From Endozoicomonas ascidiicola (GTDB lineage: Bacteria; Pseudomonadota; Gammaproteobacteria; Pseudomonadales; Endozoicomonadaceae): DNA of 64,000 nt. Positions 55,968 to 64,000 of this stretch are shown here, in pieces. Within the stretch, counting starts at the first letter, position 1. The number at the start of each line of letters is the position of its first letter. The stretch lies in the NCBI RefSeq assembly GCF_001646945.1, contig NZ_LUTV01000007.1, positions 93,347 through 157,346 of the forward strand, in the 5' to 3' direction. The translations under genes and the position numbers were made by a program. The notes beneath the pieces were generated by a model. It had not been told where the DNA came from and ran no database searches. It saw nothing but the letters and a program-made list of their open reading frames with translations.

Positions 55968-58265
55968 GTGGAAAATACATCCTTTACGTTTAATACAACT
56001 TGCGGTGCTTTAGTTATGAGCATCGCGTTGATGGTTGCGTCTATTGTCATCGACGGGGCTGAGTTGTCGATGGTGCTTATGCTGCTATCAATGCTCGGAA
56101 TAGTGGCGCTTGTTCGTTGTTTTCTGCGTGCTTTATTACCCTACGGCTTTATGGCGCTGGCAGGTTGTGTGATTGCCGTTGTTGCTATTAAGCACTTTCA
56201 ACAAATCTACATTCATCCAATTCCTGGCGGAGATTTTGAACTGATCGGGGAGGTTGTCAGTGCGCCATTGCAGCGTGGAGAATCTACTCGATTTGATTTT
56301 GAGGCGACGAAAGGCGTTGCAAAGGATGGGTTTTCCGGAAGGGTAAGGCTCAGTTGGTATGATGCTCCGGCGTTGCAGGCGGGGCAGCGTTGGTCTTTGG
56401 TTGTGCGGCTGAGAGAGCCTCATGGTTTTGCCAGTGCGGGCGCTTTTGATTATGAGGCGTGGTTGGCTCGGGAGGGAATTCATGGTGTCGGTTATGTTCG
56501 CGATGCGACGTTGTTGGGCGAAAGTGAGTATTGGGGTTATCGGTTTCAGCAATTAAAACAGAGGTTAAAACATTGGCTCGTTACTGAATTATCAGAAGCG
56601 GTTTCGGGTGTGTTTTCGGCGCTGCTGCTTGGTGATAAATCTGGCGTGCCCTCTGATCTCTGGGATTTGTACAACCGGACAGGCACGACGCATCTGCTGG
56701 TAATCTCAGGATTGCATATTGGATTAATGGCATGGCTTGGTTTTAACCTGGCGTCACTGTTGGCAATATCGGGCATGCTTCCGTTAAAGCGCATTCCGCT
56801 GATTTGGTTTAAATCATTCTTTGGTATTGGCCTGGCGATGATTTATGCGCTGCTGGCAGGCTTTAGTATTCCTGTGCAGAGGGCGCTGGTGATGACGGTG
56901 GTTGCTTTGCTCTCCTGTTGTTTTGGATTAAGGGCTTCATTAATAACACTCTGGGTATTTGCGCTCACTATTGTGCTTATGCTGGACACGTTGGCGTTTA
57001 CCAGTGTCGGGTTCTGGTATTCGTTTATTGCGGTGGCAGCATTGTGCATTGGTTTATCCGGCAGGCCGGGCATTCCCTCTAAGTGGCAACGAATACTGAA
57101 GCCTCAGTGGCTGGTGTTTGTGGTGCTGCTTCCTTTATTGCTCACGAATGGACAATCGGTTTCTTTGCTGTCTCCTCTGGTTAATTTAATAGCGATTCCA
57201 GTAGTGGGTGTGATGATTGTTCCGTCACTGTTGTTAGCTGGTGGTTTGTTTATATTTGTGCCAGATATCGCTACTCAGATAATTCATTTTTCTGGAGCTC
57301 TATTAGAATTTTTGCATCAGTTTTTGCAATGGATAGATCATTGGCGTTTGTTAATTCCACCAAGACCAACCGTGCAAACCGCAGAAATGGTTCTGGCGAT
57401 GTTGGGTGTGTTGTTATTGATACTGCCAGCAGCTTTGAGGCTTCGCTGGCTTTCTGTGTTTATGTTGTTGCCACTGATATTCACCCGCGAGCGAATTCCG
57501 GAATATGGCGTCGCTGAAATATCGGTGCTGGATGTCGGGCAGGGTCTGGCCGTCGTGATCAGAACAAACCAACACGTCATGGTCTACGATACTGGTGATC
57601 GATTCTCGGAAAGCTTTACGGCTGCAGACAGTGTGATGATTCCATTATTAAATCGCCTCGGTGTGCGAACTCTCGATAAGGTGATGATTTCCCATGGCGA
57701 TCGTGATCATGCCGGCGGCGTTGGTGCGTTGATTCAGCGGTACGGCGAATTTGATTTGATCGCTGGTTCAGAGTTGCCTGCCTACAACAACAAAGCCAGA
57801 GCGTGCGGCAAGGGTGAAACATGGAATTGGGATGGTGTTGAGTTTCAGATACTGTCCGGTGGCAATCAACGGCGCAGCAACGATGCATCCTGTGTGCTGA
57901 AAGTCACTGCCGACGATAAAAGCATGTTATTGCCGGGGGATATCAGTCATCGAATTGAACGACAGCTGATGGATGAAAGTTATGAATGGTTGAAATCGGA
58001 TGTATTGCTCGCTGCGCATCATGGTAGCCGCTATTCATCCGGAGATGGTTTTCTGGCGGCGGTGAAGCCGGAGGCGGTTATTTTTTCCACCGGCTTTGCC
58101 AATCGATTTAATCACCCCTCGCCGGAAACCGTCAGTCGGGCAGTGGCGGCTGGAGCGAATACGTTCAATACGGCCGAAGATGGGACGCTGAGTTTTCATT
58201 TGAGTACTGATTCATTGATCATCTCCGCCTATCGAAAAACACACGATCGTTACTGGTGGCGATAA
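55968..58265 (+). CDS. comEC: DNA internalization competence protein ComEC/Rec2
   Basis: Inner-membrane channel for uptake of transforming single-stranded DNA. 765 residues. A GTG at 55968 gives the longest form; an ATG at 56016 is possible, and neither has a clear ribosome-binding site. Soluble OB-like domain at ~80-190 (FELIGEVVSAPLQRGESTRFDF). The competence membrane domain follows, with LLLGDKSGVPSDLWDLYNRTGTTHLLVISGLHIGL and FSIPVQRALVMTVVALL. C-terminal metallo-beta-lactamase domain: VLDVGQGLAVVIRT, ISHGDRDHAGGV and LAAHHGSRYSSGD. All key residues seem present. Confidence 0.95.
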   Translation: MENTSFTFNTTCGALVMSIALMVASIVIDGAELSMVLMLLSMLGIVALVRCFLRALLPYGFMALAGCVIAVVAIKHFQQIYIHPIPGGDFELIGEVVSAPLQRGESTRFDFEATKGVAKDGFSGRVRLSWYDAPALQAGQRWSLVVRLREPHGFASAGAFDYEAWLAREGIHGVGYVRDATLLGESEYWGYRFQQLKQRLKHWLVTELSEAVSGVFSALLLGDKSGVPSDLWDLYNRTGTTHLLVISGLHIGLMAWLGFNLASLLAISGMLPLKRIPLIWFKSFFGIGLAMIYALLAGFSIPVQRALVMTVVALLSCCFGLRASLITLWVFALTIVLMLDTLAFTSVGFWYSFIAVAALCIGLSGRPGIPSKWQRILKPQWLVFVVLLPLLLTNGQSVSLLSPLVNLIAIPVVGVMIVPSLLLAGGLFIFVPDIATQIIHFSGALLEFLHQFLQWIDHWRLLIPPRPTVQTAEMVLAMLGVLLLILPAALRLRWLSVFMLLPLIFTRERIPEYGVAEISVLDVGQGLAVVIRTNQHVMVYDTGDRFSESFTAADSVMIPLLNRLGVRTLDKVMISHGDRDHAGGVGALIQRYGEFDLIAGSELPAYNNKARACGKGETWNWDGVEFQILSGGNQRRSNDASCVLKVTADDKSMLLPGDISHRIERQLMDESYEWLKSDVLLAAHHGSRYSSGDGFLAAVKPEAVIFSTGFANRFNHPSPETVSRAVAAGANTFNTAEDGTLSFHLSTDSLIISAYRKTHDRYWWR

Positions 58266-58373
58266 TGGCGTCGCAAAAATGGTACTGAAGTATGTTTTTG
58301 TTGCTTAAACGGTGCAGATCTCTGTGATAAAGTCATGCCGTAATTATGATTCTTCACTTTAAGGGAAATAACT

Positions 58374-59015
58374 GTGTTCGAACTGGTGAAATCCGGCGGT
58401 TGGTTGATGTTGCCTATCCTGCTGTCTTCGGTCATTGCCATGGCCATTATTTTCGAGCGCCTCTGGACCCTCAGGCCTTCACGCATCACGCCCAAAAATA
58501 CCTTGTCGACGGTCTGGAAGTGGATCAAGAACAATAATCTCAGCAGCAAAAAACTGGAGCAGTTGAAAGAAGGTTCACCGTTGGGTGAAATTCTGGCCGC
58601 TGGCTTGAGTAATGCCGGCAGTGGTCGTGAGATCATGAAAGAGAGTATTGAAGAGCAGGCCGGTAAGGTCGTTCATGACCTTGAAAAGTATCTGAACACT
58701 TTGGGTACCGTAGCTGCCATTGCGCCACTATTGGGTCTGCTGGGTACGGTTATCGGTATGATCGATGTGTTTACCGTGATTATGCTGGAAGGTACGGGTA
58801 ATGCCGGTGTTCTGGCTGGCGGTATTTCCAAGGCGCTGATTACCACGGCAGCCGGTTTGACTGTGGCGATTCCAGCCCTGATTTTCCATCGTTACTTTAC
58901 CCGCCGTATTGATGAACTGGTGGTGAGTATGGAACAGGATGCCATCAAACTGGTCGAAGTGATGCAGGGCGATCGTAAAGACGCCGGTTACAAAAGTAAT
59001 GAGGGCCGGAAATGA
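58374..59015 (+). CDS. exbB: MotA/TolQ/ExbB proton channel family protein
   Basis: 213 residues with three membrane helices; with ExbD it forms a proton-driven motor in the inner membrane. Starts at a GTG preceded by AAGGGA. TM1: GGWLMLPILLSSVIAMAIIFERL. Cytoplasmic region: EEQAGKVVHDLEKYLNTLGTVAAIAPLLGLLGTVIGMI, which is the family signature leading into TM2. TM3: ISKALITTAAGLTVAIPALIFH. Overlaps exbD (ATGA). It lacks a TonB partner nearby, so its client is unresolved; the comEC-exbBD-lpxK order is conserved in gammaproteobacteria. Confidence 0.92.
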   Translation: MFELVKSGGWLMLPILLSSVIAMAIIFERLWTLRPSRITPKNTLSTVWKWIKNNNLSSKKLEQLKEGSPLGEILAAGLSNAGSGREIMKESIEEQAGKVVHDLEKYLNTLGTVAAIAPLLGLLGTVIGMIDVFTVIMLEGTGNAGVLAGGISKALITTAAGLTVAIPALIFHRYFTRRIDELVVSMEQDAIKLVEVMQGDRKDAGYKSNEGRK

Positions 59016-59440
59016 ATTTCCGTCGACAGATGAACCAGCAGGAGGTTTCCATCAATCTGACGCCTCTGATTGATGTGGTTTTCCTGTTGCTGATTTTCTT
59101 TATGGTATCCACCACGTTTACCAAAGAAACCCATCTGGCCATCGATTTGCCGCAATCCAGCGGTGAGCAGCGGGCAGAGCGTCCACAGCAAATTGAAATC
59201 ACCATCAGCAAAGGCGGTGATTTTGCGGTGGCGGGGCAAAGCCTGGTCAATGGTCAGCTGGAAACATTGAAAAACGCCCTGAGCAAAGTCAGTGAAGGCG
59301 ATAGCCAGTTACCCCTGATTATTACTGCGGATGCTAATACACCGTATCAATCGGTCGTGACGGCAATGGATGCGGCGGGGCAGCTCGGGTTTGTGAACCT
59401 GAGTATGACAACCCGCAAAGAGTCTGAGTCTGATCAGTGA
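59012..59440 (+). CDS. exbD: ExbD/TolR family biopolymer transport protein
   Basis: 142 residues: short cytoplasmic N-terminus, one membrane helix with the proton-carrying Asp (INLTPLIDVVFLLLIFFMVSTTF), and a periplasmic domain (HLAIDLPQSSGEQRAERPQQIEITIS). It shares four bases with exbB and overlaps lpxK by four bases, so the three are translated as a unit. Confidence 0.94.
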   Translation: MNFRRQMNQQEVSINLTPLIDVVFLLLIFFMVSTTFTKETHLAIDLPQSSGEQRAERPQQIEITISKGGDFAVAGQSLVNGQLETLKNALSKVSEGDSQLPLIITADANTPYQSVVTAMDAAGQLGFVNLSMTTRKESESDQ

Positions 59441-60471
59441 GTCTTCGACAACGCTTCAATCAATCGGTGATTGATTCCTGGTATAACCCAAACGGTGGCT
59501 GGACTCTCTGGCTTAAACCGCTGAGCGCTATTTTCTCGATGCTGGCGGAGTATAGAAAGCATCGCTATCTCGACAGCGTGAGATGGACGCCGCCAGTGCC
59601 CGTTATTGTGGTGGGAAATATCACTGTGGGCGGTACCGGGAAAACGCCGGTGGTCTCCGCGCTGATTCACCTGTTGAAAGAGCAGGGCTATCGACCCGGC
59701 ATCATCAGTCGTGGATACGGCACTGAGCATCAAGAAGATTCCGTGGTGGTGACGGTCGATTCAGATCCTGCCATCGTGGGGGATGAGCCGGTCATGCTGG
59801 CAAAGCTGCAAGTGCCATTGGTGGTGGATGCTGATCGGGTTCGTGGGGCAAAACATCTTTGCACGCATTTCGATTGTAACGTTATTGTCGCCGATGATGG
59901 GTTGCAGCACTATAATCTTCAGCGGCATATAGAACTGGCGGTTTTGGATGGTCAACGTTTGCTGGGTAACGGTTTTTGTTTACCTGTAGGTCCTTTAAGA
60001 GAGCCGCAAAGCCGATTAAATGCTGTCGATTTTGTTTTGGTGAACTGTCCGGAAGCTGTTTCCTGTGAAGTGTATGAGCAAAGGCTGGAGCGGTCGGATT
60101 TGAGTTGCTTTTCACTGGTGCCTTTCCGATTAAGGCGTGTGAGTGATGACCATGAGGGCGCAGCGTTCTCTGGTAGAGTGCATGCGGTGGCGGGCATTGG
60201 TAATCCGGATCGATTTTTCAGTACCTTGAAATCGCTTGGATACGATGTGATCCCGCACCCGTTTGCGGATCATCACGGTTTTGCGGAAGAAGACGTGAAT
60301 TTCGAAGATGATTTGCCGGTTATTATGACGGAAAAAGACGCGGTGAAGTGTCGCTCTTTTGCCGGTGATCATCATTGGTACCTGCCGGTGACCACAGAGT
60401 TGCCGGATAAGCTAATTGATTCATTGTTGCAAATGATTGAAGCCCGTAAACCTGTAGCGCCGGACAATTAA
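59437..60471 (+). CDS. lpxK: Tetraacyldisaccharide 4'-kinase
   Basis: Phosphorylates the lipid A disaccharide at the inner membrane, giving lipid IVA. 344 residues from a GTG overlapping the exbD stop. N-terminal membrane-associating helix; P-loop VVGNITVGGTGKTPVVSAL near residue 62; PGIISRGYG; DGLQHYNLQRHIELAVLDG. The C-terminal MTEKDAVK motif is intact. Confidence 0.96.
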   Translation: MSLRQRFNQSVIDSWYNPNGGWTLWLKPLSAIFSMLAEYRKHRYLDSVRWTPPVPVIVVGNITVGGTGKTPVVSALIHLLKEQGYRPGIISRGYGTEHQEDSVVVTVDSDPAIVGDEPVMLAKLQVPLVVDADRVRGAKHLCTHFDCNVIVADDGLQHYNLQRHIELAVLDGQRLLGNGFCLPVGPLREPQSRLNAVDFVLVNCPEAVSCEVYEQRLERSDLSCFSLVPFRLRRVSDDHEGAAFSGRVHAVAGIGNPDRFFSTLKSLGYDVIPHPFADHHGFAEEDVNFEDDLPVIMTEKDAVKCRSFAGDHHWYLPVTTELPDKLIDSLLQMIEARKPVAPDN

Positions 60472-60483
60472 GGCTGAATAAGT

Positions 60484-60675
60484 ATGGACAAAACATTGTT
60501 TGAGATTCTGGCCTGCCCTTTGTGTAAAGGACAGGTTCGTATGGATAAAGAACGTCAGGAACTGGTGTGTCGCCCTTGCGGCGTTGCATACCCGGTTCGT
60601 GACGGTATCCCGGTGATGCTGGAAGGGGAAGCCCGCACGCTTAGCACTGAAGAGCGATTAAACGAGGCTTCTTGA
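60484..60675 (+). CDS. ycaR: Trm112-family small zinc protein YcaR
   Basis: 63 residues: [26 protein letters not shown] with a CPLC pair, followed by a second pair that reads CRPC. The Trm112/UPF0434 proteins are activators or chaperones of partners, often methyltransferases. It sits between lpxK and kdsB as in E. coli and overlaps kdsB by one base (TGATG). Confidence 0.93.
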   Translation: MDKTLFEILACPLCKGQVRMDKERQELVCRPCGVAYPVRDGIPVMLEGEARTLSTEERLNEAS

Positions 60676-61457
60676 TGTCCCAGCCATCTACGGGTTTTAC
60701 AGTGGTGATTCCCGCCCGTTTTGCGTCTACACGTTTGCCCGGTAAACCGTTGGCGGATATCTGCGGCAAACCGATGATTCAGCACGTTTACGAGCGGGCT
60801 AAGCAGTCGGATGCTCAAAGCGTGATTATTGCCACGGACGACCAGCGCATTCAGGCGATCGCTGAAAGCTTTGGTGCTGAGGTGTGTATAACATCGCCAG
60901 AGCATCCGTCAGGCACTGACCGTTTGCAGGAAGTGGCTGCGCACTATGGTATGGCGGATGATCATATCATTGTCAATGTTCAGGGCGATGAACCACTGAT
61001 TCCGCCGGCGGTGATCAATCAAGTGGCTGACAACTTAAGTGCTGCTCAGGAAGCAGGCGCCGCAACTTTGTCGAATCCACTGAGTGATTTGGATCAGATC
61101 TTTGATCCTAACGTGGTAAAAGTGGTTGCTGATGCCAATGGTTATGCGATGTATTTCAGTCGTGCGCCGATTCCCTGGGCAAGAGATTCTTTCGCCGGTG
61201 AGCAGAAAACAGTACCTGAGGGCGTGGACTTTCAAAGGCATATTGGCATTTATGCTTATCGAGTTGCTTTACTGAATCGATATGTGACCTGGGGTGTGAG
61301 TCCCGTTGAGCAATTGGAATCTTTAGAGCAGTTGCGCCTGATGTGGAATGGTCACCGCATCCATGTGGCGCAGGCGGTTGAAACACCGCCTCATGGCGTT
61401 GATACTGAGCAGGATTTGAACGCTGTGAGAGCCATACTCTCCAAGAGATCTGAATAA
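60675..61457 (+). CDS. kdsB: CMP-KDO synthetase
   Basis: Activates 3-deoxy-manno-octulosonate with CTP for the LPS inner core. 260 residues from the ATG at 60675 ([26 protein letters not shown]). Motifs: [63 protein letters not shown], and [16 protein letters not shown] near the end. The overlap with ycaR suggests coupled translation. Confidence 0.97.
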   Translation: MSQPSTGFTVVIPARFASTRLPGKPLADICGKPMIQHVYERAKQSDAQSVIIATDDQRIQAIAESFGAEVCITSPEHPSGTDRLQEVAAHYGMADDHIIVNVQGDEPLIPPAVINQVADNLSAAQEAGAATLSNPLSDLDQIFDPNVVKVVADANGYAMYFSRAPIPWARDSFAGEQKTVPEGVDFQRHIGIYAYRVALLNRYVTWGVSPVEQLESLEQLRLMWNGHRIHVAQAVETPPHGVDTEQDLNAVRAILSKRSE

Positions 61458-61485
61458 AGGTATGGTGATATGAGTAGGAGGAGCC

Positions 61486-61956
61486 ATGGTTAACGTTCTG
61501 TTTGTTTGTCTCGGTAATATTTGCCGATCACCAACAGCTCATGGCGTCTTCGCTCATCAGGTGGCCGAATCCGAGCTTTCATCTACCATCCTAGTGGATT
61601 CTGCGGGCACCAGCGGTTGGCATAACGGTGCGAAACCGGACAGCCGCTCAATGGCTTATGCTGCACAGAATGGCTACGATTTGTCGTTTATTCGTTCCCG
61701 CCAGGTGTCGGAAGATGATTTTATCCGGCAGGATTTTATTCTTGCCATGGATACAGAAAATCTTGAAAACCTGAAATCTATCTGTCCTTCAGAGCATATC
61801 CATAAGGTGAAGCTGTTTCTGGATTATGCTGATTTGCCCGTTAATGAAGTTCCAGATCCTTATTATGGTGGCGATGATGGTTTTCATCGCGTGTTAAACC
61901 TCGTGGAGCTCGGCGGCATTGCTTTGCTGGAGCACATCAAACAAGGGTTGGAGTGA
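61486..61956 (+). CDS. Low-molecular-weight protein tyrosine phosphatase
   Basis: 156 residues with GGAGGAG before the ATG. The P-loop CX5R is Cys8-Leu-Gly-Asn-Ile-Cys-Arg14 in FVCLGNICRSPTAHGVF, and the general acid is in VPDPYYGGDDGF. It sits in the kdsB-ptp-murB cluster; in relatives such enzymes dephosphorylate envelope polysaccharide kinases, but the substrate here is not known. Confidence 0.93.
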   Translation: MVNVLFVCLGNICRSPTAHGVFAHQVAESELSSTILVDSAGTSGWHNGAKPDSRSMAYAAQNGYDLSFIRSRQVSEDDFIRQDFILAMDTENLENLKSICPSEHIHKVKLFLDYADLPVNEVPDPYYGGDDGFHRVLNLVELGGIALLEHIKQGLE

Positions 61957-62025
61957 TTGTCTTTGATTTATTGCTTTGATTGTTGAACCTTACGTTATCC
62001 AATTACTGTCGTTTTTAAGGCTTAC

Positions 62026-63057
62026 ATGACTTTGCCGGTTACCATTCACCAGAATTACTCACTTATTCACCAGAATACCCTTGGGCTTCCGTCCATTGCC
62101 CGATATTACGCAGAAGTGAATACGGTTGAGGAGTTGCAGGAAGCACTTACTTTTGCCAAAGAAAAAGGGTTGGTCATTCTTCCGCTAGGAGGTGGCAGTA
62201 ATGTGGTTTTGGGCGATGTTCTCGATGCCTTGGTGATTCACATTAACTTGAAAGGCCTGTCAGTTGTTCATCGTGATGAGCGACAGGTGACTGTCACTGC
62301 CATGGCTGGCGAAAACTGGCATGAGTTTGTGCTCTGGTCTATCGATCAAGAGGCCTACGGTCTTGAAAACTTATCGCTGATTCCGGGTTGTGTTGGGGCG
62401 GCACCGATTCAGAATATTGGTGCTTATGGCGTTGAGATAAAAGATTATTTCGTCTCCCTCGATGCGATCAATATTTCTACTGGAGACGTAGAGCAATTCG
62501 ATAATTTTGATTGCTGTTTTGGCTATCGTGACTCTGTATTCAAGGGTGAGAAAAAAGATCGATACATCATTATCTCCGTGACGTTTGCGCTGGATGCTGT
62601 ACTAAGCCCCAGATTGGGTTATGGGCAGCTTACGGATAGTTTGTCTGAAAAGCATGGAGATTCAGTACTGACAGCATTGCAAATCAGTCAGGCAGTGTGT
62701 GACATTCGACAGCAAAAATTGCCGGACCCGAAAACTATCGGAAATGCCGGAAGCTTTTTCAAAAATCCGGAAGTGGATCAGCAAACCATGGAGCGCCTGA
62801 AAAAGGAGTATCCAGACATTGTTGCTTATCCAGTGGGTGAAAAGTGGAAACTGGCCGCTGGCTGGTTAATTGATCGTGCCGGACTGCGTGGTGTTCAACA
62901 AGGTAGTGTAGGGACTTATCAAAAGCAGGCGCTGGTGTTGGTCAACCACGGTGGCGCAACCGGTTCGGATGTTATAGCTTTTTCTCAATACGTTTTAGAA
63001 AAAGTGAAAAATCAGTTTGGGGTTGAGCTGGAAAGAGAGCCCAGAGTTTACCGTTGA
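62026..63057 (+). CDS. murB: UDP-N-acetylenolpyruvoylglucosamine reductase
   Basis: FAD enzyme making UDP-N-acetylmuramate for peptidoglycan. 343 residues, type I (E. coli-like). FAD-binding: VILPLGGGSNVVLGD and LSLIPGCVGAAPIQNIGAYGVEI. Catalytic Ser is in IGNAGSFFKNPEVD, with Tyr/Arg in FGYRDSVFKG and the C-terminal ELEREPRVYR. Followed by a clear terminator. Confidence 0.97.
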   Translation: MTLPVTIHQNYSLIHQNTLGLPSIARYYAEVNTVEELQEALTFAKEKGLVILPLGGGSNVVLGDVLDALVIHINLKGLSVVHRDERQVTVTAMAGENWHEFVLWSIDQEAYGLENLSLIPGCVGAAPIQNIGAYGVEIKDYFVSLDAINISTGDVEQFDNFDCCFGYRDSVFKGEKKDRYIIISVTFALDAVLSPRLGYGQLTDSLSEKHGDSVLTALQISQAVCDIRQQKLPDPKTIGNAGSFFKNPEVDQQTMERLKKEYPDIVAYPVGEKWKLAAGWLIDRAGLRGVQQGSVGTYQKQALVLVNHGGATGSDVIAFSQYVLEKVKNQFGVELEREPRVYR

Positions 63058-63078
63058 TAATTGGTCTCTATAAGTAAT

Positions 63079-63120
63079 GGGTTTCAGGTATTAAAGATCC
63101 TGTAACCCTGATGATTTTTT
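63079..63120 (+). terminator. Rho-independent terminator after murB
   Basis: GGGTTTCAGG and CCTGTAACCC pair with one mismatch, followed within a few bases by six T. Confidence 0.75.
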
Positions 63121-63139
63121 CAATTCCCTGCTTTTTACA

Positions 63140-63490
63140 TCATGAGATGATTTCTATCGACCCGTGATCGTCACAATGGTCGCCATGTACATGGTGCAGG
63201 CGACCTTCCACCAGATAATCAAAATGATCCCCATGGGGAACGATTTCTTGCCCACAGTCCGGTCCGTGTTTGTGCCCATTTTGGTGGCAGGTCTTTAGTG
63301 GGTCGCACTCAGCAGGGTTGGTGGCGCTGACTTCAATGACGTGTTCGTCGTAGTGATCTTCGTGGGGGTGATGCAAGTGGCCGTCATGGATGTAATCAAT
63401 ATGGTCGTTATGTTTTATGGCTGTGTGACCACAGTCTTTTCCGTGGGTGTGTTCAGGGTGTGAGTGGGTTTCATGTTTGCTCATTATCAT
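63140..63490 (-). CDS. Histidine-rich metal-binding protein
   Basis: About 116 residues; start at the ATG at 63490 with GAGG six bases upstream (ATGs at 63502 and 63484 are alternatives). His makes up about a quarter of the protein. Two copies of a ~45-residue unit are visible: HGKDCGHTAIKHNDHIDYIHDGHLHHPHEDH and HGPDCGQEIVPHGDHFDYLVEGRLHHVHGDH. They are joined by an EVSATNPAECDPLKTCHQNG linker. Each unit could bind several Zn or other metal ions with His, Asp and Cys. No signal peptide. Probably a cytosolic metal store or chaperone; an upstream Fur/Zur-like dyad fits that. Confidence 0.8.
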   Translation of the reverse strand: MIMSKHETHSHPEHTHGKDCGHTAIKHNDHIDYIHDGHLHHPHEDHYDEHVIEVSATNPAECDPLKTCHQNGHKHGPDCGQEIVPHGDHFDYLVEGRLHHVHGDHCDDHGSIEIIS

Positions 63491-63548
63491 GCTCTGCCTC
63501 ATGGGGTGGAGTATTTAACATATACAGTCATCTTCATATAAACAAATA

Positions 63549-63568
63549 TTGATAATGAATATCATCAA
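63549..63568. promoter_or_regulatory. Fur/Zur-like operator dyad upstream of the His-rich gene
   Basis: TTGATAAT and ATCATCAA form an imperfect dyad (7 of 8 positions) around GAAT, close to the GATAAT repeats of Fur-family boxes. It lies 59 bases upstream of the chosen start. Zur, Fur or an unrelated regulator cannot be told apart by eye. Confidence 0.4.
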
Positions 63569-63625
63569 ATGATGCGCTTGGGATTGGCTATAAGGAGCTT
63601 GAGTTCATTGTTTTTAAGGTAAAGA

Positions 63626-63660
63626 AAAGCCGGGGAAGGATGACCTTTCCCGGCTTTTTT
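63626..63660. terminator. Bidirectional terminator downstream of rne
   Basis: AAAGCCGGGGAAGG and CCTTTCCCGGCTTT pair with one bulge, followed by six T on the plus strand and preceded by A-rich bases that give T on the minus strand. It lies 22 bases past the RNase E stop. Confidence 0.85.
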
Positions 63661-63681
63661 GATGATTAAATCACCCGTTGT

Positions 63682-64000
63682 TTACAGATTGCTTTCTTCA
63701 GTGTGTGACGGTTCAGTCTTTTCACTGGTTTCAGCATTGTTATCTGCTTTTGCTTCAGAGCTTTGCTCTGCCTGCTGAGCATTGCGTCTTGCTCTTGGGT
63801 CGTTATGAGCACGGCTTCGGCGACGGCGAGGCGCTTCTACAGCAGCAACCTCAACCTCGGTAGCTTCTACTTCAGCAGACTCTGGCTTTGCTTCTGCAGA
63901 TGCTTCGGCAGGTGCAGGGTCAGCTAGAAGCTTAGGCAGAGAAGGTTCAGATTGTCTCGCCGGTTTTGTCGCTCTTGGGGTTTCAGTCTTTGGCGCAACA
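63682..64000 (-). CDS. rne: Ribonuclease E, C-terminal tail (runs off right edge)
   Basis: The frame is open from the right edge to a TAA at 63684-63682 (about 106 codons). The composition is that of the disordered RNase E scaffold: Ala/Glu/Pro-rich (PAEASAEAKPESAEVEA), then the basic RNA-binding type motif EAPRRRRSRAHNDPRARRNAQQ, and an acidic end. The murB-rne neighbourhood in Pseudomonas supports the call. The catalytic N-terminal half lies outside the window. Confidence 0.85.
   Translation of the reverse strand, partial: VAPKTETPRATKPARQSEPSLPKLLADPAPAEASAEAKPESAEVEATEVEVAAVEAPRRRRSRAHNDPRARRNAQQAEQSSEAKADNNAETSEKTEPSHTEESNL

Overview
The window looks like chromosomal DNA of a marine gammaproteobacterium of the Oceanospirillales, most probably Endozoicomonas or a close relative. 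That is inference. It rests on Pseudomonas-like blocks of housekeeping genes (leuCDB-asd-usg-fimV-truA-trpF..accD-folC; valS-holC-pepA facing lptF-lptG; apbE-nqrM-sthA; comEC-exbB-exbD-lpxK-ycaR-kdsB-ptp-murB-rne). These are interrupted by single genes that look like host-interaction effectors, by IS630 elements and by small palindromic repeats. No rRNA, tRNA or CRISPR array was recognised.

Layout. 1-1.1 kb: 3' end of an IS630-type transposase and an unknown ORF. 0.9-4.7 kb, minus strand: nitronate monooxygenase, a cold-shock/DUF1294 membrane protein, a RIO-type kinase and a D-2-hydroxyacid dehydrogenase. 4.9-6.1 kb: a complete IS630 element with matching inverted repeats, TA duplications and a likely programmed -1 frameshift. 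6.2-12.3 kb: a class 3 lipase-like, effector-like protein, a tautomerase-fold isomerase, two small stress/membrane proteins, a truncated FAD oxidoreductase, the potassium transporter TrkH, an AcuI/YhdH acryloyl-CoA reductase and a secreted cupin. 12.3-20 kb: a LysR regulator divergent from leuCDB, then asd, two overlapping hotdog thioesterases and usg. 20.3-30.3 kb: fimV, a coiled-coil unknown, truA, trpFBA, accD, a repeat-rich gap and folC. 30.3-40.5 kb: xerD, an unknown secreted-type protein, valS, a Death-domain-like protein, holC, pepA, lptF and lptG. 40.5-51.7 kb: a very small protein, an RDD protein, a Dcu-type transporter, an isochorismatase-like hydrolase, a YjiH-type membrane protein, then gcvT, gcvP and sdaA on the minus strand divergent from an XRE-cupin regulator. 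51.7-64 kb: apbE, nqrM, sthA, a MITE-like repeat, small unknowns, comEC, exbBD, the envelope cluster lpxK-ycaR-kdsB-ptp-murB, a His-rich metal-binding protein under a Fur/Zur-like dyad, and the C-terminal tail of RNase E at the right edge.

Functional themes. Leucine, tryptophan, malonyl-CoA and folate synthesis sit together on the plus strand. LPS synthesis and export are covered by lpxK, kdsB, lptF and lptG. The serine/glycine catabolic genes sdaA-gcvP-gcvT appear to be under local control: a perfect GTTTCC-N4-GGAAAC dyad lies between sdaA and the XRE-cupin gene. The Na+-NQR maturation genes apbE and nqrM are present without the structural nqrA-F genes beside them.

The most novel material is a set of isolated unknown genes inserted between conserved neighbours. 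These are the lipase-like protein at 6.2 kb, the coiled-coil protein at 22.8 kb, the secreted-type unknown at 31.3 kb and the Death-domain-like protein at 35.1 kb. I see no multi-gene defence or secretion system in the window.
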